A DNA stretch of 64,000 nucleotides, from assembly GCF_002860365.1 (NCBI RefSeq), contig NZ_NMWT01000001.1, positions 1 through 64,000 of the forward strand, read 5' to 3'. The notes under the pieces are model-generated. The model saw only the letters and a program-made list of their open reading frames with translations. It was not told the origin of the DNA and ran no database searches. Below are positions 17,286-26,243 of the stretch, in pieces (position 1 is the stretch's first letter; each line of letters begins with the position of its first letter). The stretch is from Bifidobacterium parmae (GTDB taxonomy: Bacteria; Actinomycetota; Actinomycetes; Actinomycetales; Bifidobacteriaceae). The position numbers were made by a program, and so were the translations under genes.

Positions 17286-18416
17286 CTACGCCCGGATCGG
17301 CTCCATCGTGCCGGTGGCGGACGGATCCTGCCGCGTGATCTCCGGCACGCGCACGATCAGCGCCTCACGGTCCACGGTGAACCGGATGTGCTGCGTGGCA
17401 GGCAGCATGTCGCCGTCCACCTGCGCGGGCGTCGGCTTCTCCAGCACGAGCTCCGCGCTCACGCCCTGCACCTGGTCGATCGTCGAATTCGTGGAGAGCG
17501 GGTTCTGCTCCGCCTTGCCGGTGATCGTCTGGTGCACCACGTCGCCGAACAGGTTCGCCCATCCGATGAGCCCGCCCGTCGTGTCGATGATCTCGAAGTC
17601 GAGCAGGCCGTCGTTGAACGAGGCGTTCGGCATCAGCGAGAACACGGGGATCTGGCCGCAGTTGCCGGCCATGAACGTGCGGAACACGAGCCCGCGCGTC
17701 GAATGCGTGCTGCCGTCCGCGCTCCGGATCGTCACGTTCGCACGGTATTTCGGCGCGAACAGGTTCTTCACGCCGCCCACGAAATACGCGAGCCAGCTGA
17801 TGTTCTTCTTCAGTTCCGGATCGGTGTCGTCGATCATCGCCGCGTCGAAGCCGACGCCCGCGATGATGAGGAACGCGTGCGCATGATCCTCCTCCGGATG
17901 GTCGAGCAGCGCGAGACGGCCCATGTCCACGCGACGCGACCCGTGCGACGTGGCCACGGTGAGCGCCGCGTCGATGTCGTCCACCGGAATGCCCATGTTG
18001 CGCGCGAACAGGTTGCCGGTGCCGATCGGCACGATGCCGAGCGCGTGGCCGGTGCCGGACACGGCCGACGCGACCGTGCGCACCGTGCCGTCGCCGCCCA
18101 CCGCGACGACCACGTCCGCGCCGTGCGCGAGCGCCTCGAGCGCGCACGCGCGGCCGTCCTTGTCGAGCTGCGTGTCGATGAACTCGACCTCCGTGAGCCC
18201 CTTCTCCTCGCAGAACCGTTCGATGCGCGCGCGGCGGGCGTCCGCCTGCGGCTTCGACGGGTTGATGATGAACGCGTAATGCACCTGGTCGTCATCGCGT
18301 TTGACGAGTTTCTCGGCGAGACGGCGGCGACGGTACGCGCGCATGGCGAGCGCGGCTGCGACGATGACGGCGACGACGCCGAGGATTACTGCGATGATGA
18401 CTGCGGCTGTGGGCAT
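17286..18416 (-). CDS. Diacylglycerol kinase family lipid kinase with N-terminal membrane anchor
   Basis: The 376 residues begin with one membrane helix (about 4-27) and a basic cluster, followed by a DAGK catalytic domain: AFIINPSKPQA, the nucleotide loop VAVGGDGTVRTVA, PIGTGNLFARNMGIP and the C-terminal beta-sandwich ending with VDGDMLPATQHIRFTVDREA. Such enzymes phosphorylate diacylglycerol or related lipids at the membrane; the exact lipid is not known. ATG 18416 is used; a GTG at 18434 in frame would add MSRIKI. Neither has a strong ribosome binding site. The gene runs away from the palindrome array that separates it from serS. Confidence 0.88.
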   Translation of the reverse strand: MPTAAVIIAVILGVVAVIVAAALAMRAYRRRRLAEKLVKRDDDQVHYAFIINPSKPQADARRARIERFCEEKGLTEVEFIDTQLDKDGRACALEALAHGADVVVAVGGDGTVRTVASAVSGTGHALGIVPIGTGNLFARNMGIPVDDIDAALTVATSHGSRRVDMGRLALLDHPEEDHAHAFLIIAGVGFDAAMIDDTDPELKKNISWLAYFVGGVKNLFAPKYRANVTIRSADGSTHSTRGLVFRTFMAGNCGQIPVFSLMPNASFNDGLLDFEIIDTTGGLIGWANLFGDVVHQTITGKAEQNPLSTNSTIDQVQGVSAELVLEKPTPAQVDGDMLPATQHIRFTVDREALIVRVPEITRQDPSATGTMEPIRA

Positions 18417-18500
18417 AATCTTTATTCTGCTCACCTGACGCTAAGATTCCCGCATCGCCACGGAATAATTGAACGATTCCTGCACGTGCGAAGGCCATAG

Positions 18501-18694
18501 GCGTCGGATGCGTGCCGGCCTTGGCGCGGTCCGGACGCGGCGGGCCCGTTCGGTGTCGCTTCCATGCCACGTCTGGCGCGGAACCGACGCTGAGCTAGCT
18601 GTTTGCGTCGGATGCGTGCCATGATTGGCATGGCGCCGACGCTGCGAGGTCCGTAGGCGTCGGATGCGCGCCATGGTTGGCGCGGTCCGGACGC
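18501..18694. repeat. Four-unit palindrome array with exact 52-bp period
   Basis: Four 38-bp imperfect palindromes start at 18501, 18553, 18605 and 18657, separated by three spacers of exactly 14 bp. Units begin GCGTCGGATGCG (GTGTCGCTTCCA in the second) and end GGACGC or CGACGC; the middle pairs GCC with GGC. Spacers 18591-18604 and 18643-18656 differ. The stretches just outside the array (from 18487 and 18695) resemble inside spacers, so the array is a cut-out of a longer periodic pattern. It fills the 379-base gap between the lipid kinase and serS. No protein is encoded. Confidence 0.85.
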
Positions 18695-18795
18695 GGCGGG
18701 CGCGGAGACACCTGCGTTGCATCGCCGGAGCGGACGGGTCCTCGATGCAGGACGCAGTCTCCCGCGTGTCGGCTTACGGCGGTAGGCTGGGCGGC

Positions 18796-20082
18796 ATGCT
18801 TGATATTCAATTCATTCGCGAACACGCCGATGTCGTCAAGGAATCCCAGCGCAAGCGCGGCGAGTCCGTCGAACTCGTCGACGAGGTCCTGCGCTCCGAC
18901 GAGGCGCGCCGCTCCTCCCTCAAGGAATTCGAGGCCGCCCGCGCCCAGCAGAAGGAGATCGGCAAGAAGGTCGCCGCCGCCCCGGCGGACGAGAAGGCCA
19001 AGCTGATCGCCGAGACCAAGGCGCTCGCCAACAAGGTCTCCGAGTACAAGGCCGCCGCGGACGCCGCGTCCGAGGAATACACCACCGCCATGTGGAAGCT
19101 CTCCAACATCGTCGAGCCGGAGGCGCCGGAAGGCGGCGAGGACGATTACGTCGTCGTCAAGAAGGTCGGCCAGATCCGCGACTTCGCGGCCGAAGGCTTC
19201 GAGCCGAAGGACCACCTGACCCTCGGCACCGAGGTCGCCGGCATCGACATGCGCCGCGGCGTCAAGGTCGGCGGCTCCCGCTTCTACTTCCTGCGCGGCC
19301 AGGTCGCCCGCATGCAGATCGCGATGCTCACGATGGCCGTCGACCAGGCCGAGGAGCACGGCTTCACGCTCGCCATCACCCCGACGCTCGTGCGCCCCGA
19401 AGTGATGCGCGGCACCGGCTTCCTCAACTCCCACGCCGACGAGATCTACCGTCTGCGCGAGCCCGACGAGCAGTACCTCGTCGGCACCTCCGAGGTGGCG
19501 CTGGCCGGCATGCACGAGAACGAGATCCTGGACCTCGGCAACGGCCCGCTGCGCTACTGCGGTTGGAGCTCCTGCTACCGCCGCGAGGCGGGCGCCGCCG
19601 GCAAGGACACCTCCGGCATCATCCGCGTCCACCAGTTCGACAAGGTGGAGATGTTCGTCTACGCGAAGCAGGAGGACTCCTACGCGGAGCACCAGCACCT
19701 GCTGGAGATGGAGCAGGAGATGCTCGCCAAGGTCGAGGTGCCGTACCGCATCATCGACACCGCCGCCGGCGACCTCGGCTCCTCCGCCGCTCGCAAGTTC
19801 GACTGCGAGGCGTGGGTGCCGACCCAGGGCCGCTACCGCGAGCTCACCTCCACCTCGAACTGCACCGAGTACCAGGCCCGCCGCCTGAACATCCGCGAGC
19901 GCACCGAGGATGGCTCCACCCGCCCGGTGAGCACGCTCAACGGCACGCTGGCCACCACCCGTTGGCTCGTCGCGATCCTCGAGAACCACCAGCAGAAGGA
20001 CGGCTCCATCGAGATCCCGAAGGCCATGCGCCCCTACATGGGCGGCCGCGAGGTCATCGAACCCACCAAGTGGGAAGCCTGA
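18796..20082 (+). CDS. serS: Serine--tRNA ligase
   Basis: This is a class II aminoacyl-tRNA synthetase of 428 residues, the family norm, charging tRNA-Ser in the cytoplasm. An N-terminal coiled-coil arm (about 25-105) binds the tRNA long arm. Class II motifs are visible: motif 2 in YCGWSSCYRREAGAAGKD and motif 3 in LNGTLATTRWLVAILENHQ, with the TSEVALAGMHENE serine site. TAGGCT ends 7 nt before the ATG and no ribosome binding site is present, so the message is probably leaderless. A tRNA-Ser gene follows 250 nt downstream. Confidence 0.97.
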   Translation: MLDIQFIREHADVVKESQRKRGESVELVDEVLRSDEARRSSLKEFEAARAQQKEIGKKVAAAPADEKAKLIAETKALANKVSEYKAAADAASEEYTTAMWKLSNIVEPEAPEGGEDDYVVVKKVGQIRDFAAEGFEPKDHLTLGTEVAGIDMRRGVKVGGSRFYFLRGQVARMQIAMLTMAVDQAEEHGFTLAITPTLVRPEVMRGTGFLNSHADEIYRLREPDEQYLVGTSEVALAGMHENEILDLGNGPLRYCGWSSCYRREAGAAGKDTSGIIRVHQFDKVEMFVYAKQEDSYAEHQHLLEMEQEMLAKVEVPYRIIDTAAGDLGSSAARKFDCEAWVPTQGRYRELTSTSNCTEYQARRLNIRERTEDGSTRPVSTLNGTLATTRWLVAILENHQQKDGSIEIPKAMRPYMGGREVIEPTKWEA

Positions 20083-20100
20083 CACCCCCAACCTAATCCC

Positions 20101-20187
20101 CATGGTGCGGTAACACACAATCTCCATAACGGCGGGAAATAGCCGTTTTGTGTCACCGCACCATGGGGATTTCACCGCACCATGGGA
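20101..20187. repeat. Large hairpin with an extra repeated arm downstream of serS
   Basis: CATGGTGCGGT (20101-20111) pairs with ACCGCACCATG (20155-20165), extended inward by AACACA with TGTGT and by AACGGC with GCCGTT. The right arm is repeated at 20177-20187, and GTGCGGT-like half sites continue to about 20215. It may act as the serS terminator, but the repeated arm makes it look like the other palindrome clusters of the window. Nothing else is seen until the tRNA promoter (-10 TATAAT at 20283-20288). Confidence 0.65.
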
Positions 20188-20330
20188 TGTTGGGTGCGGT
20201 GTATGGGTGCGGGGCGCGCCGCTGCGGTGCGCTGCCGCAGCGCGCCACCGCGGAGGCGGAGGGGCGTGTTCCGCACCTTCTGTATAATGAATCGTCGTGC
20301 ATGCGGCCGAAATGGGGCGTGCGCGTATAC

Positions 20331-20415
20331 GGGTAGATGTCTGAGCGGTCTAAAGAGACGGTCTTGAAAACCGTTGAAGGGCAACCTTCCGCGAGTTCGA
20401 ATCTCGCTCTGCCCG
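20331..20415 (+). tRNA. tRNA-Ser (anticodon TGA)
   Basis: The acceptor arm GGGTAGA pairs with TCTGCCC and is followed by discriminator G. The anticodon stem-loop is ACGGTCTTGAAAACCGT with TGA in the loop, a long variable arm (GAAGGGCAACCTTC) follows, and the T loop is TTCGAAT. The long variable arm is typical of serine tRNAs. CCA is not encoded. TATAAT at 20283 is its probable -10. A terminator lies just downstream. Confidence 0.95.
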
Positions 20416-20425
20416 CCGTAACGGG

Positions 20426-20459
20426 AACGGGGCTTCGAAAATGTCCGAAGCCCCGTTTC
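20426..20459 (+). terminator. Terminator after tRNA-Ser
   Basis: AACGGGGCTTCG and CGAAGCCCCGTTT form a 12-bp stem with an 8-nt loop and a short T-run. Confidence 0.85.
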
Positions 20460-20460
20460 G

Positions 20461-20526
20461 CGTATTCGCCCGACATCGCCCGCGTATTCGCCCGACATCG
20501 CCCGCGTATTCGCCCGACATCGCCCG
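20461..20526. repeat. Three perfect 22-bp tandem repeats
   Basis: The unit begins CGTATTCGCC, continues CGACATCGCC and ends CG. It occurs three times without a mismatch at 20461, 20483 and 20505, directly after the tRNA terminator. Perfect identity suggests recent slippage. The remaining 80 nt to the next gene are GC-rich and featureless. Confidence 0.9.
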
Positions 20527-20607
20527 CGGGTCCGCCGGAATCGGGTCCGCCGGACCCGCGCTACGCCGTCCGCCGCCGCTACGCCGTCCGCCGCTCGCCG
20601 CCGCCGG

Positions 20608-22632
20608 CTACTTCACCGGGCAGGCGAGCTGGTACAGCGCCCAGTCCTTGGCGTGCGGTCCGTACGTCGTCAGATCGAGCCCCGTGACCGGCTTCAACGC
20701 GCCCGCCTTCACATAGGCGTCGATCAGCTTGGCGTCGTGGAACTGGTAGAACTGCGCGCGGTACGTGAACATCTGCAGGCTCGGCGCCTGCGGGCCCATC
20801 GCGAGGAAGTACACGGGCCTGCCGGGCGTGATGGAGCACGGCGAGGCGAGCATCGTCGCCGGATCGCCGGACGCGAAGTCGCGTTCCACCTGTCCGAAGA
20901 TCGCGCCGTGGATCGTGTCCTGCGGGTTGTAGACCGGGTACAGCATGTTCGCGTCGAGCACCGCCGTGCCGTACATCGAACCGTTGAGCGGATCGGAGAC
21001 GATGAGCGCATCGGTGCCGACCTTGTCGACCACGCGGGTGAGCGCGTCGAGCTTGTCGCCGGTCAGCTGTTCGGTCGGATCGACCTTGTCGAGCCGGGCC
21101 GCGTCGGTCAGCGCCGCGCGCATCTCCGTCTTGACCGGGCTGTCCGCCTGCGCGGCGACCATCGCGACGGCCAGCAGCACGGCGCCCGCCGCCGCGACGC
21201 CGCGCGTCAGACGGTTCCGGCGTCGCGCCTGCGTCGCGCCGGAACCGGCCTCGCGCGCGTCGGCGGCGTCCGTGGCGGCGGCGGTCGCGTCTGCGCGATC
21301 CGCGCCAATCCACGCGTCGAGCCGCGCGGCGGCGAACGCGATGAGCGGCAGGATCACGTACGGCAGGAACGTCATCGTGCGCACCTCGTTGCGGTACCAG
21401 ACCGCGGTGACGATGTTCGGGATCGCGCCGGTGAACGTCGCGCTGCATTCGAAGACGAACAGGACGAACAGGAACGACAGAATCAGCGACAGCGCGATCT
21501 TGCCGGTGCGGCGGTCCGGCTCGCGCGGACCGTCCGAATCGTCCGCGACGGTGGGCACGGCGCCGGTCCGGTGTCCGATGGGACACCGGCCTGTCAGTGT
21601 GATTCCCGCGACCGCGAGCGCCCCGATGAGCAGGATCATCATCGCCCAGCCGGCCACGGTCGGCACGTCGAACGAGATCAGTCCGTTCGCCGGGTCGCCG
21701 GAGACCATGCCGTCGGTGAACGCGTAGGTGAGCGACGTGCGCAGCGACATGTCCGGCTTGTGCGTGTGGAACCAGCGTTCCGGATGGAAGTACTTGTCCG
21801 ATTTGATGAACGTGAACGCGTAGACGAAGAACGCGACCGCGCCCACGGCGAGCGCCGCGAACACGCCGGCGATCAGCTTCCACGGCATGCGCACCAGCAC
21901 GAACGGCAGCATGATGAGGATGTACGTGAAAATCAGCTTCGGCTGCGTGGACGCCACGACGAATCCGGCCAGCGCGGTCAGCGCGAGCGGGCGCCACAGC
22001 CGCGCGCTCGCCGCCCGCGCCTCGAACATGTCCGACAGCGCGTCCAGCAGGTGCAGCGTGGCGAGCAGCAGGAACGGCAGCAGGTTGCTGCCCAATCCGT
22101 AGGCGAGCAACGGCCCCGCGTACAGCATCTGGTACGGGTTCGTGCCCGAGGAGACCGCGAGGATCGGCACGGCGAGGCCCAACGCGCAGCGCACGCCGAG
22201 CGACGCGTCGCGCAGGAAGTACCGGCACAGCAGCAGCATGCCGAGCGGCCACAGGATTCCCGCGCCGAGGATCCACACGCAGTTCACCGCGACGATGACC
22301 GCCATGTTCCCGGCGAGCGCGGGGATGCCGAGCGCCCCGCCGACCTTCACGATCAGCGCGGCGAGCACGTGGAACAGCGGCGGGTAGAAGCCGTCGTGCG
22401 GCTGCAACGTGAGCAGCACGCCCGGCCCGTGATGGAGCAGCTTGCGGATGAAGTAGTAGTGCGACGGCGCGTCGATGCCTTGGATCGGCTTGTCCCACAC
22501 GGCCGTCGGGAACCAGGCGAGCACGATGCAGAACGCGGCGACCACGCCCAGCAGCCCCGCCACGATCGGCGCCCACCGGATGATGCGGTCTTGCGTACGC
22601 ATCCGTTGGTGAATCATCGAAATCTGAGCCAT
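20608..22632 (-). CDS. Polytopic membrane protein, DUF6541/GT-C glycosyltransferase-like
   Basis: The product is 674 residues with about twelve to fourteen membrane segments in the N-terminal three quarters and an extracytoplasmic C-terminal part of about 170 residues. An early outside loop carries VWDKPIQGIDAPSHYYFIRK; an acidic residue in this loop is usual for GT-C glycosyltransferases that use lipid-linked sugars. The family resembles actinobacterial DUF6541 proteins, whose activity is unproven. ATG 22632 is chosen since GGGGATTGGTTTCC precedes it; an in-frame TTG at 22641 is possible. Its neighbour is an acyltransferase, so both may modify an envelope polymer. Confidence 0.7.
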   Translation of the reverse strand: MAQISMIHQRMRTQDRIIRWAPIVAGLLGVVAAFCIVLAWFPTAVWDKPIQGIDAPSHYYFIRKLLHHGPGVLLTLQPHDGFYPPLFHVLAALIVKVGGALGIPALAGNMAVIVAVNCVWILGAGILWPLGMLLLCRYFLRDASLGVRCALGLAVPILAVSSGTNPYQMLYAGPLLAYGLGSNLLPFLLLATLHLLDALSDMFEARAASARLWRPLALTALAGFVVASTQPKLIFTYILIMLPFVLVRMPWKLIAGVFAALAVGAVAFFVYAFTFIKSDKYFHPERWFHTHKPDMSLRTSLTYAFTDGMVSGDPANGLISFDVPTVAGWAMMILLIGALAVAGITLTGRCPIGHRTGAVPTVADDSDGPREPDRRTGKIALSLILSFLFVLFVFECSATFTGAIPNIVTAVWYRNEVRTMTFLPYVILPLIAFAAARLDAWIGADRADATAAATDAADAREAGSGATQARRRNRLTRGVAAAGAVLLAVAMVAAQADSPVKTEMRAALTDAARLDKVDPTEQLTGDKLDALTRVVDKVGTDALIVSDPLNGSMYGTAVLDANMLYPVYNPQDTIHGAIFGQVERDFASGDPATMLASPCSITPGRPVYFLAMGPQAPSLQMFTYRAQFYQFHDAKLIDAYVKAGALKPVTGLDLTTYGPHAKDWALYQLACPVK

Positions 22633-22687
22633 GGAAACCAATCCCCGATCGTCGTCGGAATCATCGTCGTCTCAACCGCGCAACAGT

Positions 22688-23935
22688 CTAGCGCAGCAGC
22701 CGCATCGCGCGCAGCAGCGGCTGGCGCGTGAACCGGTCCGCCATCGTCACCACGAGCACGAACAGCGCCGAGAACGCGACGCCGAACGCGATCGCGCCGG
22801 CGACGCCCGCGCCGCCGTGCGCGGCGAGCGACGTCATCAGCGCGGTGCAACGGTCGTGCCACAAACCGTTCATCAGCGACTGCGCGATGTAGAAGCCGAG
22901 GATGCCGGACGCGACGGCGGCCGCGAAACGCACGGCCGGACGCGGTCGCGCCGGACCAGCGACGCCCGCGCGGCCGGTCCCGCGGCCGGCGGACGCGTCG
23001 TCGCGACGCGCGTCGCCGCCGGTCGCCGCCGCCATCAGCGCGAACCACGCGGCGAGGAACGAGACGAGCGACGTCGATTTGAACGACATCGCCATGAACA
23101 GCCCGCGCGCGCCGGCCACGGCGAACGCGGCCTCGATCGCCGCCGTCACGACGACGAGAGCGACGAGCGCGCGCCGCCAGACGCGCGGCGGCGCGGCGCG
23201 GCCCGCACGCACGTCCATACCGAGGACGCCGGAGAACAGGAACGTCGCCAGATACGTGACGGCGCTCATCAGCTTGCGCCAGTCGGTCAGTCCGCGGCCT
23301 CCCTCCGGCGCGACGAACGCGATGTACGCGTTCAGCGCGAACACGGCCACGAGCGCGAGTGCGGCGAGCGCGTGGCGGGTCCGCGCGTCCATGCGCGCGA
23401 ACAGCCACGCCGCCGCCGGCGCGACGACGACGAACACGAGGTACAGCCAGACGAATTCGAGACCCATGCCCCACCATCCCGCGGTGCCGAAGCCGGCGAC
23501 CGGCGTGAACAGGTCGATGACGGCGCACACGGCGACGTAGAACAGCACGGACAGCACGATGATCGCGGCCCGTCGCGCCGTCGCCGCGGCCTGCGCGCGC
23601 AACGGCTTCGCCGCCGCGGAGGGGATGAGATAGAACCCGGAGATCATGTAGAAGATGTGGTTGCCGCACGCGCCGAGCAGCGCGGTCATGCCGAGCACCC
23701 ACATCGCCGCCGGATTCGCCGCGACCGGCTGCAGCTCCGCCGGCAGCCGGTCGACCGGCGTGGACGTGGCGACCACGGTGAACCACGGCTGGGACGTGTG
23801 GAACACGGCGATGCCGAGGATCGCGGCGACGCGCAGCATCTCCACGCGCATGTTGCGCGCGCGGCGGGGGCGCGGGGATGCGGGTGATTGCGCGGAGGCG
23901 CGGCTGGTCATCTGGACGGATTCGTCATCGGTCAT
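22688..23935 (-). CDS. Membrane acyltransferase, acyltransferase-3 type
   Basis: This 415-residue integral membrane protein has about ten segments. After a basic N-terminus it shows NMRVEMLRVAAILGIAVFHT, the first-helix region where acyltransferase-3 enzymes keep the catalytic His, then a helix with MISGFYLI, the usual second landmark (SGF). Such proteins move acetyl or succinyl groups onto wall or lipid-linked glycans. The start ATG directly abuts the stop codon of the response regulator gene, and TAGAAT ends 7 nt before it, so it could be cotranscribed or have its own leaderless start. Confidence 0.72.
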   Translation of the reverse strand: MTDDESVQMTSRASAQSPASPRPRRARNMRVEMLRVAAILGIAVFHTSQPWFTVVATSTPVDRLPAELQPVAANPAAMWVLGMTALLGACGNHIFYMISGFYLIPSAAAKPLRAQAAATARRAAIIVLSVLFYVAVCAVIDLFTPVAGFGTAGWWGMGLEFVWLYLVFVVVAPAAAWLFARMDARTRHALAALALVAVFALNAYIAFVAPEGGRGLTDWRKLMSAVTYLATFLFSGVLGMDVRAGRAAPPRVWRRALVALVVVTAAIEAAFAVAGARGLFMAMSFKSTSLVSFLAAWFALMAAATGGDARRDDASAGRGTGRAGVAGPARPRPAVRFAAAVASGILGFYIAQSLMNGLWHDRCTALMTSLAAHGGAGVAGAIAFGVAFSALFVLVVTMADRFTRQPLLRAMRLLR

Positions 23936-24742
23936 TCACACGATTCTACGGTCGGCCGCCCACCGGGTCAGCTCGGTGCGGTTCGACAGCTGGAGTTTGC
24001 GCAGCACGGCGCTCATATGCGTCTCCACGGTCTTCACGGAGATGAACAGCTCGGCGGCGACCTCCTTGTACGTGTAGCCGCGCGCGATGAGGCGCATCAC
24101 GTCCTGTTCGCGGCGGGAGAGCCGGTCGAGCTCCTCGTCGTGCGGCGGGTAGCCGGCGGCCCCGGCCGGGCCGAACCCCGCGCCGCCCGCGCCGAATCCA
24201 GCGCCCGCGGCGTCCGCGCCGGACGCGCCGGACGCGGCCCCGCCGCCGAACCCGCCGCCCGCGCCCTGGAACGCGGACAGCACGAATCCGGCGAGCTTCG
24301 GCGAGAACACCGCATACCCCTCGTGCACCTGCTTGATCGACGAGATGAGGTCCGCGCCGGTGATCGTCTTGGTCACGTAGCCGCGCGCGCCGGCGCGGAT
24401 CACCGCGCCCACGTCCTGCGGAGCGTCGGACACGGACAGCGCGAGGAACGCCGAATCGGGGGAGTAGGCCTTCGACTTGAGCAGGATCTCCGCGCCTCCG
24501 CCGCCCGCGCCGCCCGGCACGTGCACGTCGAGCAGCACCACGTCCGGCTTGGTGTGCGCGATCATCGCGATCGAGCCGTCCACGTCCGCGCCCTGGCCGA
24601 CGATGTCGAATTCGGTGCGCAGCGTGGCGGTCACGCCCGCGCGGAACATCTCATGGTCGTCGACCACGGCCACGCGGATGCGCGCGCCGCCCGCCGGGTT
24701 TCCGCCCGCCGCGCCCGTCGTCGCGTCGTTATCCATCATCAT
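23936..24742 (-). CDS. NarL/LuxR-type response regulator
   Basis: This 268-residue DNA-binding regulator has a receiver domain (about 21-145) with the acidic pair in VAVVDDHEMFRAGV, phosphoacceptor D72 in VVLLDVHVPGG and the conserved K in GYVTKTITGADL, and a LuxR helix-turn-helix at the end (LSRREQDVMRLIARGYTYKE). The linker is unusually long and Gly/Ala-rich (about 163-200). ATG 24742 is the first of three consecutive ATGs and has GGAGG with 8-nt spacing; it starts 26 nt after the kinase stop. It pairs with the upstream PspC-domain kinase. Confidence 0.9.
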   Translation of the reverse strand: MMMDNDATTGAAGGNPAGGARIRVAVVDDHEMFRAGVTATLRTEFDIVGQGADVDGSIAMIAHTKPDVVLLDVHVPGGAGGGGAEILLKSKAYSPDSAFLALSVSDAPQDVGAVIRAGARGYVTKTITGADLISSIKQVHEGYAVFSPKLAGFVLSAFQGAGGGFGGGAASGASGADAAGAGFGAGGAGFGPAGAAGYPPHDEELDRLSRREQDVMRLIARGYTYKEVAAELFISVKTVETHMSAVLRKLQLSNRTELTRWAADRRIV

Positions 24743-24768
24743 CCCGTATCCCTCCGTCATCGCGTCCA

Positions 24769-26130
24769 TCATTCCTTCCCGTCCCGTCGCGACGCATCGT
24801 CGTCGACCGTCGTGCGCGCGCCGCCGGTCGCGCCGCCTTCCGGCGCGGCCGCGACCGGCATGCGCATGCGCACCTCCGTGCCCCACCCGGGCCGCGACAC
24901 GATCTCCACTGTACCGCCGCGGCGACGCACGCGGCCGACGATCGACTCGCGGATGCCGAGACGGTCCGGCGGGACCGCGTCCACGTCGAACCCGTCGCCG
25001 TGGTCGCGCACGTACACCTCGACCGCCCGCGCGCCCGCCTCGCAGTAGACGGACACCGGCTCGCCGCCGTGCGTGACCGCGTTGACGAGCGCCTGCCGCG
25101 TCGCGTCGAGCAGCGCGTCCGTCGCGGCGCTCGGACGTGCGTCGCCGACGGTCACGACGTCGATCGCGCGTCCGTGGCCGTCCTCCACCTCGGCGGCGAT
25201 CGCCTTCACGCCCGCGCTCACCGAACGGTCCGACGTGACGCGCTCCTGGTACAGCCACGCGCGCAGCTCGCGCTCCTGCGCGCGGGCGAGCGTGAACACC
25301 ATGTCCGGTTCCGCGCTGTGCAGTTGGATGAGGGCGAGCGTCTGCAATACGCCGTCATGCAGGTGGGCGGTCATGTCGGCGCGCTCCTCCTCGCGCTCCT
25401 TCATCGCGCGTTCCGCGGTCAGCGTGCGCAGCGTCGCGCCCGCCCACGGCAGGATCGCGAGCACGACGCCGACGAGCATGAGGAATCCGGCGACGATGAT
25501 GCGGCGGGGGAACGGCGTGCCCGAATACATGACGGTCGTCACGTACGCCACGTAGGCGAGGAAGATGAGGATGAGGCCGGCGACCATCGTCGGAATACGG
25601 CCCTGCTTCGCGTCGAACCGCGACCATGCGGCGATGAGGCCGCACGCGGCGAGCAGCAGCGGCATGATGAGGTCGGCGTGGTCCGTGCCGCCCAACGCGA
25701 CGCTCATCGCGACGAGCGCGAGACCGACGCAGGCGACGAGCGTCGGCATCGGGATGCGGAGGACCGCGGCCGCCACGTTCTCCGTGGAGCCGTGCATCGC
25801 CTCGGCGGCCGATTCGGCGCGCGTGCGGCCGGTCGCCGTATCGCGGTTGCCGGCGGCGAGCGGCGCGTTCGCGACCGGGGTGGCCTGCGCCTGGGCGGCC
25901 GCCGCCGCGAACGGGTCGCCGGCGGGGACGAACATCCACAGGAACAGGTAGGCGGCGACGCCCGCGCCCCACAGGAACGCGAGCGCGACGAACGCGAGCC
26001 GCACCCACGCCGTTGATACTCCCAGATGCAGGGCGACGCCTTTGCAGACGCCGGCGAGCATGCGGCCGCGGGTCGGGCGCATGAGCGGGAGCCGCGCCGG
26101 GCGCAGGGGCGGAATATTCGGTGAGGTCAT
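24769..26130 (-). CDS. PspC-domain sensor histidine kinase
   Basis: The 453 residues start with a PspC domain (about 15-72: RGRMLAGVCKGVALHLGVST). Several membrane helices follow (about 120-235), then a HisKA-3 dimerisation helix with phosphoacceptor H258 in TAHLHDGVLQTL and an HATPase domain (about 330-430: DATRQALVNAVTHGG; VRDHGDGFDV; GTVEIVSRPGWGTEVRMRM). This NarL-type architecture senses membrane stress in actinobacteria. CACAAT ends 6 nt before the ATG with GGAG overlapping, suggesting a very short or absent leader. It diverges from a second PspC protein 113 nt away, the probable target or antagonist. Confidence 0.9.
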   Translation of the reverse strand: MTSPNIPPLRPARLPLMRPTRGRMLAGVCKGVALHLGVSTAWVRLAFVALAFLWGAGVAAYLFLWMFVPAGDPFAAAAAQAQATPVANAPLAAGNRDTATGRTRAESAAEAMHGSTENVAAAVLRIPMPTLVACVGLALVAMSVALGGTDHADLIMPLLLAACGLIAAWSRFDAKQGRIPTMVAGLILIFLAYVAYVTTVMYSGTPFPRRIIVAGFLMLVGVVLAILPWAGATLRTLTAERAMKEREEERADMTAHLHDGVLQTLALIQLHSAEPDMVFTLARAQERELRAWLYQERVTSDRSVSAGVKAIAAEVEDGHGRAIDVVTVGDARPSAATDALLDATRQALVNAVTHGGEPVSVYCEAGARAVEVYVRDHGDGFDVDAVPPDRLGIRESIVGRVRRRGGTVEIVSRPGWGTEVRMRMPVAAAPEGGATGGARTTVDDDASRRDGKE

Positions 26131-26243
26131 GTCTCCATTGTGCCCGCTTCAGGGTGCCGAATCAGGATTCCTAGCCCGGGTTCAGGGAAGAATCAGGGGT
26201 TTCCCCGACGGCCGTGCAAGCATGCGGCTGCTGTAATGGAGGC

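Noticed and set aside
18501-18694. CRISPR array or clustered tRNA-like genes
   Set aside because: Spacers of 14 bp are far too short for CRISPR, and the units have no tRNA arms or loops. The repeats are palindromes over their full length.
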